Assembly (NCBI RefSeq): GCF_902713425.1
Contig: NC_081217.1
Location: forward strand, 22,060,159-22,124,158
Origin: Acipenser ruthenus
Taxonomy: Eukaryota > Chordata > Actinopteri > Acipenseriformes > Acipenseridae
Length of the DNA stretch: 64,000 nt
Direction: 5' to 3'
Below are positions 49,364 through 61,400 of this stretch, in pieces. The notes beneath the pieces were generated by a model that was given only the letters and a program-made list of their open reading frames with translations, ran no database searches and was not told the DNA's origin. The stretch's first letter is position 1, and every line of letters starts with the position of its first letter. Made by a program: the position numbers and the translations under genes.

Positions 49364-52300
49364 CACACCGCGACATGCGACTCGGGGCATTAAAATGGAC
49401 CAGTGGCATCTAGCTGGAGAAAAGGGGGACAGATTAAAAGAACAAGGTACTGATTTATTGACTGTGTTTTCTTATCGTTTTTGTTTACGCTGCTGGAAGT
49501 AATTGCATGTACTGTAGTATCATACCTACTGACAGTTTTTGAAAGAGATCCGTTTCTTAAGAAGATGGGAGACAGGCGGCTGTGGTCATTCCTAGGAAAA
49601 CGCATTTCACACACAGCTTGTTTTATTAATGAATATCTGTTTATTTAAGTCTCTGCACTGCCACTCGAAACAGCAAATACTCTCATACACCAGTGAGAGC
49701 CGAAAAACGAGTCTCGTCAGGTTTTGAGTTTCTTAAACAAACTGCTTAGTGCCTGAATATAAATATGAGCCATATAAATTGATAAATATCTGTGCAATTG
49801 CATTTCCGCATGCTTTTTAAAAAAAAGCACAACAGGCTATTGTTCTTCAGCATGAACTCGGGGGATACGCGCTGTTAAATTTAAATTCCTACTGTACATA
49901 TTGTTTTCCCACAGACAACCTATCCAAAAACCATTTCTATTTTAATAATATACTCTCCACTGCAGCCGCACAGCGAGTGATCCGCAGGCATATTTTTTAA
50001 ACAGGCAGGTAGATGAGGCTTTCATTCCATCAAAAAATAATTCTACAAATAAGTAGATAATAATAGCGATTAACTTTGTATGAGCTACACACATAACAAC
50101 ATCGCGGCTGCTCCCAGAAATGTTTGAGTCTGTTATTAACAGCTTCCTGTCGTAGATATTCTAACTCCACACTGTTTAAGGGCTTATGTTTGCTGTGGCT
50201 GGTGTGAATGTGTTATTATTTGAACACTATGTCATTGTGATCCAAATTACCTCCCCTTATAGCTGTGTGGCGTTTAAGGTGGATTTCATCAACGAAATGT
50301 AGCTCTCCCTTTTATACTCGAGGGATATTCATGTGATCTTCTTGATGGGTGATTCCAGAACAAATCTGCAGATGACTGAGGGCTGCCAGCTCCATGGCAC
50401 CTCAGTGCTCTGAAGTCTTATCTGTTGCGTTAAATAGTCTGTCATTTTAAAACTATATATATATAAAAAAATGTACAAAAAGAAACTACTGTAGTAAGAT
50501 TCTTTTGAGAACTGTTTCGTCAAAGATGAGAAAGTCTTTATCATGTCTTTGTAAGTAAAGGGAAAGGAAATCAAAATAACACGCACTTTGATGAGTGAGC
50601 TGATCCCAATCGACTCTGAAACAACATTTCAAACAGTCGCTTTCCCTCGTCTCAAAGCACTTGAGCTGTTAGGGGTCACTAGAAATAGAACCGTTCTGAA
50701 ACTTGACAGTCCCACATATAAAAGTTTTAAAACAAGTGAAAAATGACTACATGTTTAGCAATCGAGTGCTCCTTTACAAGAGAATAAACAGCGGAGATTC
50801 AGACAGTCCGCGCATTTTAAACATGACTTCAAACAAATTTCTAGGACTGTCCCTTCATGTGAGCCTTGGCCCTCCAGGGCTTAGATCTGCTGTGGTTTAT
50901 AGACAGACACGCAGGGAGGCGTGGGATCAGATTCAAGATGTCTTCAGTCCAGTGCATCACACTTTCAACACACGCCTGCCACCCCCGTCCCGCCTCAAAT
51001 CCCAGCCTCCGTTTGGCTGCTCAGAAGCAGGCTGAGCCCTGCAGAGGATGTGGGTCTGGAGTCTGTCTGTGTATCGTGGGGTATCATTTACCCTGATTGC
51101 ACTAATGATAAGGTTTTGTTGAAAGGTGGCACGCTGGCTGATTATTTTGCAGATCCTTCTTGCAGGCTGTGTGATCAGTGGTCTGGTATTGAGAGGCTGG
51201 GAGGATTTCAATCCTGTTACAAGGATTACATGCCAGTAGACTTTATCTGCACTGGATTGAGACTCTGTGTATTTTACGTGTTAAAGCTGTGTAAACTTGG
51301 AGTACAGGAGTGTGCAACATTCTGCAATATATGCCGCTGTTTAGCTCATGAGTATAAACCTGCACGGACTCCAGCATGGAAGAAAGCTAGTCTGCTGTTC
51401 TGTGAAATTCATGCCTATTTAGAAACTGCATTTCCATGACACTGCTTCCATAATGTAGCAGTCGAATGCTCAACCTAGGCTTCAGATCCATTAGCACAGC
51501 AACACAGGTGAAGTGGGTTTGAATAACAAGTACAGTAAATGCATTTTTCACTTGAATCTGGGAGCTGGTCCTCAGGATTATATGAGCACTTTCTCACACA
51601 CAGTCGCTCCAGTATTCAGGTTTTTTGTCCCATGTCTCGTAGGACGGGATGTGAAACTGTCTGTGTGACGAGGAAGGGGGGGGGGGCTCTCCGGCAGAGA
51701 TGAACTGGAAGTGAAAGCAAATATTAACCATTTAAGAATCGCGAGTGCGGAGGAGTCAGGACCTCAGAGGAAATGCAGCTTCAGTTTGCTCAATGCTTTC
51801 AGGACAGACACAAACATATATTATAGTATCGTTTGTGTGAAACAGACTCTGTAGTATTTGCGTGCGAGTAAACCCTTCCTTTGGTGAAAGGTGTTTCAAG
51901 ATGGGTTTAAAATACAGATGGGAACTGCGCTACGTCGTCTGAGCGTGATTTTCCAGAGCGGTGCATCAGAAAACAGTTCCACTGTATAACCCTTAGAAAC
52001 GTATGAAACACATTTTAGGAATCCTCTTTCCTGCAATGCAGTTTGTACATACTGTACAGCACATATCTGCAGGCGTTCAAGATTTGACAGCGCTGTTTCT
52101 GAACCTGACGATACACACATTCAGAAACCCCCCCCCACCAGTTTATGAATTGTTCCTTTGTGAATAATTCAGTGTTATCTAGTTGGAAAATGCTTCCGGG
52201 CTGTTCCCTTTCTCTTGATGATTTCAAACACACAATGAAGCACGACAGTAATCACTCGTTCACTTTATAAAAGTCTGAAATTAGTTTCGGAGCCGTTGTG

Positions 52301-53299
52301 CTTGTTTGGACCCAGCGGTACCTCATCTCATCCCCCTGTCTGTTTGTTAGCAGCCTCTCAGCCGTTCTCCTATGCTGTGTCTTTGCGTACAGGCCAGCCA
52401 GTTATTTATATGTATCCTTCCACCCTGGCTAATCTCCCTGAACATGTTGAGACGAGCACCACCGGCTCTCTGTCTAGCACTGCCGGCGCGTTTCCCCTCC
52501 GCCTCAGTCTTTGACTTTGATCCCTGCCCGGTTGCTGTAATTGAGGGAGGGAGGAGAGCTGGTGCTGCAGGGATTAGAAGCGAGTGTGCGAAGTTTGGAG
52601 ACTGAACTTTGTTGCACAAAGCCAGCTGGGCTGGAGCCGTTTCACAATGAAGGTGGCATCCAGTAATTGCTGAAAGTGATTGGAGCTTCATTTTATAAAA
52701 CTTCAATAAACCAAGGCATGCCTTATCATCGCAGCACAGTAGAAAAAAGGGCTATTTACCTATTCCCTTTGAAATAGTTATATATAATATAAAACATGTG
52801 CTCTAATACTTTGTATTCACAGAGTGACTTGTGGAAGGTGATAACCTGCCAGCACTGGAGCCTGCGCTCTGCTTTAAAGACCATAGAGATGTTGTGCTGT
52901 TTATTGTGCACAGTATTGAACAGTGCTGGGGGAGGAAGGGTGGGGGCTGGTTGCCATGGAAACTCCTACCTTTTTTTTATCTTTTATCTGGGATTGGCTG
53001 CACCCTGACCCCAAAGGGGCTGCTTCCTTTGATAAGCGAAACAAAGGCAGACGCATCCTGTCGAGGGCGATGTGCCGGAGGGGCCAGGCGTTTGTACAGC
53101 AGCAGGAGGAGGACAGCGCTCGTCTAATCAGGAGCTCCCTGCACTTTCTGTCCTGAGCCACCCTGCTGTGGGTCTGTAGGGGCAGTGCTGAGTGTAAGAA
53201 CGAGAACGAGAAGAGCCCGCTCTGTGCATGACTGTGACAAGGTTTAAAATAAACAGAAAAACACTTCCTGCTTTCTGTTCTCAACTTGTTGATCATGCT

Positions 53300-53640
53300 G
53301 CCCCAGTGGCTCCCCCTAGGAAGGGCGTTGCTGTGCAGAGTGCATGGGGAGTCATGCGATCAGGAGGTCCCCGGATTGAATCCCGTCTGTGCAGAGTTTC
53401 TGATCTTGGCTTTGGGATGCATCTGTACACTGTAGAGTCCACTGTAGAGTCCAGCCCCTGCGTGATTGCATCTTCATCTAGAGCACACCTTTAAAACAAG
53501 GACTGTACACTGTAGAGTCCAGCCCCTGCGTGATTGCATCTTCATCTAGAGCACACCTTTAAAACAAGGACTGTACACTGTAGAGTCCAGCCCCTGCGTG
53601 ATTGCATCTTCATCTAGAGCACATCTTTACCTGCCCTTAG
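53300..53640. repeat. 68-bp tandem repeat (about 2.9 copies) beside a SINE-like head
   Basis: ctgtacactgtagagtccag and what follows recurs with a 68-bp period (ccagcccctg at 53451, 53519 and 53587). The third copy differs by acatcttt for acaccttt. The preceding 53300-53400 has ggattgaatccc, a B-box-like phrase, so the repeat may be amplified SINE tail. The SINE assignment is weak. Confidence 0.75.
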
Positions 53641-56532
53641 TGCTCGTTATGTTGGTGGTGTCGTACTTTACTCGGTATCATTGATGCTACTGTAACATTG
53701 TTTTGGACTTGGCTCCAGGGGGAGACTCACACGGCCTGGCTTCATACAATGTGTCTTTGTTGTGACTGGGTGTGTTCCACAGCTCAGGGCTAATGACAGG
53801 GGGCTGTGGAGACTGGGGCTTATAGACAGAATAAAGAGATGTACTCGGATACTCTCCTGCTGTCTGAGAGGTACCTGGGTGCAGGTGCCAGCCACATGCA
53901 CCCCCTTTATCAAAGTCCGCTTGCGTTTCTTACTAACTGTAGTTCATTTGAAACCTGAATGCTTTAGGGAAGGCGTTAGCAGTGCCACTGTTTAGATAGG
54001 GGGTAACGCTGAAATGGTTGCCGGGGAACCCCCCGATCTTGCGAGGTGTCTCAGCAGGCAAGCGTGTTCACTGCTCATACCGAGAACCTGAAGATCTCAC
54101 TTTGATTGGAAAAGGATGTAAAAAAAGCTTTCAAAGTGAAATCTGTTTCAGGAACTTGCTGCACTTTGTAGAGATTTTGCTTGAAAAGGTTTAATGTCCA
54201 CTGATTATTAATGACTCGCTAACTGAAGCTTTGCATCTGTGACTGCATCCTTTGGTGAAACTATTGAGGGGGAAATCAGTTACGCAAGCAGACGTCGTGT
54301 TAGAACTGGGAATACGAAACACACTCCTGCAGGTTAAAACAACAAACCATTATTTCAATCGAGCCTGCTGTGATAGAAATACCAGGACATACGTGACAGC
54401 CTCTCGCTGTGTAGAGGTGCTTGCACAGGTGAGGGGGCGTGTCGAGTGACTGGAAACACACCTTGTTACTGTGCCCTGCAGGGGGAGACTCACACGGCCA
54501 CCGGGACAGGGTGGAATAATGGGGAAGTGTTTCGGGATGAATCATTTTTTTAGAAAAGGGACAACAAATTGTCTTTCACCATGGACAGGTTAGATCAGTG
54601 TCTGATTTAAGAGACATCTCTTGAAACACGTTGCTGTCTGCACCTGTACAGATATCTCGTGACTCTTTGCTGACCCAGCCTGCGTTACCTATGTGTATGA
54701 TAAAGAATTAGGGCTGGAGAGAAGCTTGTGAATTCAGTAGTGCCTTAACACAGTCAAACAATGTATCCAAAATAACATTTCAGACGTTGCAATAAGAAAC
54801 GTTGGCAGCATCGTAAAGGATGGAATTGAAGAGACTTCCTTTGTAAAGTGTAGGAGTTTTTCTTTTTTTTTGTATTGAAGAATATATTTTTCCTGTTACT
54901 GTAAATTCACTGCGACTTGAAAATGTGCCCCCCCTGAATCCAGCCGGATTATTCCATCTGCATTGTGTTAGAGAGAAGAACAGTTTGCAAAGGGAATACA
55001 TGCTTTCGAGATGATTCATGAGGCTGTGTTTTGCATTTGCTGTGCAAACTTTCTGCAGGGTGTGGTCACTTTATTAGGAGCAGCAGTAAAATGGATAATG
55101 TCTACTGGTATTGGAATCTGCAGACTGTGCCCCAGAATACTGACGTCTTACATAATGCATCATTGTGTTGAAGAACCGAAATAAAACTGGGAGCGAGGCC
55201 TGGGCTGCAGAGAGTGGAGAATGGAAATGCCCCTCCCTCCAGAGACTGCAAGGCTGTCCGGTGAGACGCCTGTGTCCACAGACTCGTGGTGTTTAAAAAT
55301 ACACCCTGGCCGGTCGCCATGGCTCGAGCAAGAGCGAGCGGGAAACGCGTCCCTGCCGGACCGTCGATCCTGGAAACGGCTGCCGTGACAACAATAGGCT
55401 ACCCTGGCCTTCAGGGGCAGAGGTCACCGGTCACTTCCTGTGTGTGAGGAGGGTCTGGAGAAGCAGCTGCACGGGCATTGCTTGGGGAGCCAGGAAGGAA
55501 CTGTTCAAGCCTTTGATCTATAACTTTGCAAAAAGCAATCTCAGCACAGCAGCAGTCATGGTGTCGATACAGCTGATTCCATTCCCATCCTCCTAGCACT
55601 GCTTGTGAGATAGCAGGCTGCATTGCATCACACATTGATAGAGGGGTACTGTGTGAGAGAGAGATGCAATACATTTCCACTGTGTTCACTGAGACATTCC
55701 AAGATTACCACGGAAACCGGCCTAACTCAACCCCCCCCCACCCCCCCAACTCCAGAGGCCTCTGCTGTCGAATGCTCTGTCTCTTCCCTTCCCTTTCCCT
55801 TCTCCTCCCTGCTCCCTCAGGGCTGGACAAAGGGTGTAAACACCATTGTCCACCCTGGCTGCTTCAGAGCTAACAGCCGCAGAGCAAATGTAGGTCATTT
55901 AAGAACAGAGAGAGTCTCTTACTGCGTGTTAGAAGCCTGGTCTTCACTCATTTATTCCACACTACCCCCCCTCAATAAGCCTCTGTGTGTGTTATTGTGT
56001 TGATGCCAAGCACACTGTATTTCTTTTGCTGGGGATGACAGCTTCACTTGTTTAACTGTTTGGACTTGTGCTACCAGAGAGTGACAGGCGGTGTGGAGTT
56101 AAAATCTCATTTCTGCTCAGCAGTGGAAGTGGTTTAGGCTCCGGCATTTCTTCTCAATGAGGTGGTTTCGATTGCAAGAAGGCCCTCCCTTATGTTTTTG
56201 TTTTGTTTTTGTTTTGTTTTAAAAAGGGTTTTCCTCTGCAGTGAATTCTGTGATCTTTTCCACCTCGTAAAGGTTTGGTACAGTGACTGGGCTCTGTAGA
56301 GAGGCCCATCGCTGTGCTTCTCCTTCCCCAGCACTGAACAAACCTGTTTGTGTTCTTGTCTCCCGCAGGATTCCCGCTGGTTTGCAGTACGACCCTGTCG
56401 ACGGAGCCAAGCTTGCGATGAAGATGTCTGGATGGCACACCGGAGTGGAACTGAACGGGGAGATGTGTGAAGCCTGAAGCCCTCCGAACTGATCTAGAAC
56501 AACCCCACTGCAGACCTCCGTCCTTACTGTTC

Positions 56533-56640
56533 CATCAGGAGAGAGAGAGAGAACGAGAGAACGAGAGAGAGAACGAGAGAGAACGAGAGAGACAGAGAGA
56601 CAGAGAGAAACAGAGAGAGACAGAGAGAGAGAGAGTAGTA
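56533..56640 (+). repeat. (GA)n-rich tract before the dennd2c start
   Basis: Imperfect gaga/gagaac/gagaca repeats over about 100 bp end 40 bp before the ATG at 56681. If the exon begins at 56390 this tract is in the 5' UTR. Confidence 0.9.
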
Positions 56641-56680
56641 GTGAGGATGGGTGTTCACTAAAGAGCCTCTTCCCTTTGCT

Positions 56681-58379
56681 ATGCATGCCTCAGGAGGAGG
56701 GGCTGTTCCCTGGGCCCTCACCCGCAACCCCGCCATCAACATCAAGCAGAAGATCTCCCAATGGGAGGGCCGCAGCCAGCAGCAGGGTTCGAAGGTCGGG
56801 GGTGGCCACGGCGTGCTTTCCAGGACCCAATCCGAAGGCTCCGAGAACGGTAACGGCAAGCCTGGCCTCGCGAAGGCCAAAAGCCTCGGCCTCGATTTCA
56901 GGGAAGCCTGCCAGGCCCCTGATGGCGTGACCAAACAACAGCAAACCGTCCAAGGAGGTGGCGGTAACAATCTGAAAGACAACCACAAAGTGGTGAGCTC
57001 AGACTGCGGCCCTCCGAGCGGGAAGAAGCCGGGAAACGGCAGCCTGGAGGGGGACGCTTGCAGGTCTCTCCCCCCCGGGAGTTTCTACACCTCCAGGGGT
57101 TTCTGGAAGAGGATGGATGGCGTGCCCTGGCAGCAGGAGGAGCTGCAGGCGGAACTGAAGAGGAAACGAGAGAACTCCAGCTCCACCGAGAAGGAGGCCA
57201 CGGGGAGAGCGGAGGGTCTCCCAGTCAACCCCCTGCCCAAGCCCCAGCGCACATTCCAGTACCTGGGAGAGCACGCCCCGCCAGGCCAATCGGGGGGCTG
57301 CATTCTCGGGAAGGGCCAATCCGCAGCCAGGAACGGGCCAAGCTCCTCCCCTAGCACTTACCCACCCCCCAGCCCGGAGGTGATTGTAAACGGGATCACA
57401 CGAGGAAAACCCAACAGGTACGCCCGGGTTTAGCAGGGCTGGAGCTCAAATCCCACAGCTTTCAGTTTCAGTTGAAGTCAGATTATTTTATATACTCGCT
57501 GGAGTAGTTGTAGCATATAAACTCCACATGGTGCCTGCAGTTATCTTGTGGTATTGTGGCCCATGTGTGGTGGAGAGTCCAGTGCATATAGAGGTGGGTT
57601 ACTAATCAGATAGCCAGGGAGTGCATCTTTTGTAAGTTTCTGTAGCGGAAGATCTCTCCCCTTCAGGGTCTTCTTCTGTATCGATTCGATACAGTTGCTT
57701 TCGGTTGTTCTGTGCGTCTCAAGTTCTGAGGCAGGATTCACAAGCGCAGGTTGAGAAGTGGAAGGGGTTTGTGCTTTCGAATGCCAGTTGTTTTGTGCAG
57801 AGCCGAGCTCTCGTTGGGAAATGACCTCATGCTGTTGTTTCTGGCAGCAGCGCACTGCATTGTCTAATCTTGACCTAGTTCTGAAACAAGGTCGAGGGAA
57901 CTTGTGCTTTACAGGAGCTGAGCCAGAGGCAGTGTGAAGGCTTCCGGGAGTCACACACCGCTGGTTAAAATGTGGCTTAGTCTTCCAAGACCCTCTAGGA
58001 TCTCCAACACACCCGTTAATGCAAGGAGAGAAATCACCCTTTAGGGGAAACACCAGTGAGATAAATATAGAGTTAAAGGATGGCTGTATTAGCGCCTGGA
58101 GGTGGTTCATAGCGGTATAACTTTGAGCTGAGATTTGAAGGTGTCTTCCATGAATAACACCTACACAAGTAAGGCTACCTTGTTGTTATAACCAAAACCA
58201 GCTTTTCCTGTGCTGTGAGGAGCACATGTCATGGGAGTAATTTGCACAGTGAGTCAGTCCAGGGAGTGTAAGCCCAGCTGTGCCTGTAGTACATGTGTGA
58301 GGCTTGAAAAACTGTAGCCTGAACAGCCAGAAATATTGTGAGTAATTGAGGTTTGACTGTAGTGCAGGGCTCACACACA

Positions 58380-58418
<39 letters not shown>

Positions 58419-61400
58419 GCGGACGCTCTCGTAGCTGTGTGTGTCAGGCAGTCTGCAGTCCGTTCTTTCCTGGCCCCTCTTCCCCTGGTATTGAAGGCTG
58501 CTGTTTTGTTTTCCCCGCAGGAAATCCTTTGAGTTTGAAGATGCGGAGCGGCTCAATTTCCTGGTGCCTGGCAGCAGAGAGTCAGCGACCGAGGGGTGCC
58601 GGTCGGGGCTCTACCACGCTCTGTCTGAGGACAACATTTACGAGGATATCATCTGTGAATCTCGAGGTACACACGCACACGCGAGGGCCTGCTGCTGGTA
58701 AATGATCAAACCCCTCCCTGATCGAGCCCCCCTCCCCCTGCACTTGATGAGGTGTTAGTTAGGGTGGGGGGGTCATGGGAGTAGTCCAGACCCAATGAGA
58801 AACTGTCAACATCTGTGGTTGCTAAGCAATACATTTTTTTTGTTTGTTTTAATTCAACATGTCTACTTGTGAGGTAGCCTGGTGCTAGAATCTAGCTCCA
58901 TAGCGCCAAATGTGCACCCCTTGGAAAACAGTATTGCAGTGTAAAAGTTAGTGATGTGATGTCATTATGGAGTCTGACCCCTGCTGGTGAGAAGTGGTAG
59001 CACGCTCAACAGCTGCTTGTGCAGCCTGGCTTGTCAGTGCAGTGTTCAAGCAGGTTGCTTGGGACGGGGAGTTACCCAGCCCCCCTACCCTGATGGAACG
59101 GAGGCTCTGTGTGTTAAATGTGAAAGCAGTGTTGGAGCTCTCCCCCTGTTGTCTCTCCACGCTCCCCCAGAGCCTGCCAAAGAGAACGCGTACGAGGACG
59201 TCAAGCTGCCTGCGCTGCACAGGCTGCGAGGAGCCACCGCTCCCTGGAGACACGCTCCCGGACAGCCCACTCCCCCACCCAAGGTAGGCCGTCCGTGCCG
59301 TGCACATCACTCTCAAACGTGGAGCTTTCACAGATTTACATCAAGTGTATTTTCATTCTAAAATATGATACCTGCTACCCCACTGGCTTGAATAAAGAAG
59401 CGTGCGGGACTCTGCATTGCGTTACCATTTTTTTCCCCACTAGGTGTCAGTCTAAACCTGTTGACCCCAGAGAAGATTATTACTTTTGTCAGCTTCAAGT
59501 CAAATGTTGTATTTGGGTGCATTTCGATAAAAACAGTATAGGGAATACTTGGGAATAATTTTTAACTGCATGCCCCTATCCATTCACCTGTGATCTCCTC
59601 TCCCTCCTGCCTCCTCAGCTGCCCCCCAAGCCAGCCAGTCTCTTGAGACAGATCCCTCTCTCGAAGAGCTGGAGAGCCCGTGACCTGCACAAGACCAGCC
59701 GCTCGTGCACAGCGGCGCCCCCTGCAGCCCGAGCCACGCCGCGCTCACCGACTTCAGAGTGCAAGAGGAGCGTGCCGGGCCCAGAGAGCAACGGGAGGAC
59801 CAGGGTGCTGCCCCGGGTACGAGAACCGGGGGAGAGAGGGCGTGCTGTGCGCAGGGTTAGCAAAGCTCATCATTGCATAGACTTAGTGTGGGGGGGGTAA
59901 CTCTTAAACACTCAGCAGTGAGGAATTTATACTTTGAGAAACTCCATTGAAGACACGAGGAAAGATGTGTGTGTGTGTGTGTGTGTGGAAAGACTTTGTG
60001 TTTGTGTGTGTGTGTGTGAATGTGTTTGCAAATCCATTTGCAGAACAAGAAACCGGAACTTCCAAGTGTCTTCTTATAGGCCAGCTATTTCTGTATGGAA
60101 AAAAAAAAAAACACCAAAGCTGTCCTAGCCAAGCAATTCCTCCTAAACCCCCAATCCAGCCCCTGCATGTTCTTCACACAGCGACTGCCAGCCAGTTAAC
60201 AGAGCCAGTGTGCAGTCAGCAACACCCTGAGCGGGGACAGAGAAAGCAAGGCTGCTTTGCCACATTAAAAACAGAGACAGAGGCTGCTGGGCTGGGACTG
60301 GAGGCACCCCCTGGACCCCTGGCAATGGGAAGAGGCTGAGGGTTCAATCCTGATGGAGCTGGTGAGAGGGGGGCAGGGAATAGGAGTGAGGCTACTGGGG
60401 GAGAAGGAGGTGGGAAATTGGCTCAGAGGGGGTGAAATTTTTGGTCTTGATGAAGTACGGGTCACGCGTTGGTTTTAAGGATCAGTTTACTATACAGCAT
60501 TGAATGTACGTTGCAACAGCTTATAGATCAATGGTTTCCAGTTGCATTACCAGTGTGAAGCTTCATGTTAAATTCAAAAGTTGCTTAGAAATGTCTCTTT
60601 GCATGCTCTTAGTACTGTATTAATAAAGCCTGCATGAATGAAAAGGCTTTGCATAACTCTAGAGAGCTGCTGCTGGTCCAGTTGTCACAGAGCTTTAGCA
60701 CAGGTTATATAATGTGTCTGTGGAAGGGGAGTGTCACTAACATGCTTGTTGAGTTTCTACAGGTAGGTGTCTCTTGTGTAAGAGATGCCACCTCTTGCAG
60801 CCCTCTTTTTAAAAGTGTTTTCCTGTAATGAATTCTCTCCCCAGTGTGTTGGCTGGGAGTTTGCGCTGGCAGCCAGAGCTCTTTGTGTTCCAGCGCTCCC
60901 ATTGTTTCTTCCTCTAGTTTTTAATGCAGAAGGTTTTCCTGGCGCTTTGGAGACAGCGCTGGGTTTATGTCAAGCATCTAGCCCTAGGGCTGATTTTAAA
61001 AAGGGCTGAAATCTGTTAAGAATCGAAACAGCTGAACTCCTGATGAGGCTGTCTTTGAACTGAGCGGCCCGTTTTACACATCTGTAGAGCCACTGTAGGA
61101 ACCCAGGACACTGAAGGAGGCACCAGCCAAAAAAACATTCGTCTTAGTTAGGGACACCCTCACTCCCGAAATAAAACTGACGCGTCCAACTGGCCAAAGC
61201 GCAGAAACGAACCCCTGACCCTTATCTCTAAGGGACAGAGGCTTCTCTTCGTGGTTGCGCTGCTGGTATTTTGTGTCTAGATACTGTCGACATCCTCGTG
61301 TGCATTTTTGGAATGGCTTCCTTTTACTCTTTATCTTTTTCCCCCAAACTGAGTTTGGCGAAACTTTGAACAAACATTTGCTGCAGGAAGTTTTACCACA

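Larger units (their letters stand above)
47271..56389 (+). other. Gene-poor stretch: ampd1-dennd2c intergenic and probable dennd2c 5' region
   Basis: No coding exon is recognised over about 9 kb. It holds the CTCF-like site (47524), an (ATA)19 run (49303-49360), a G run (51677-51686), short C runs (52125, 55732), a 68-bp tandem repeat with a possible SINE head (53300-53640) and a GT-AG candidate near 49390-49447 (a short ATG frame MDQWHLAGEKGD ending in gtactg). Non-coding first exons of dennd2c probably lie here but cannot be placed. Confidence 0.5.

Noticed and set aside
49239-49502. Poly-Asn frame across the (ATA)n run
   Set aside because: It is a microsatellite product. The short ATG frame at 49394 is noted only as a possible leader exon.
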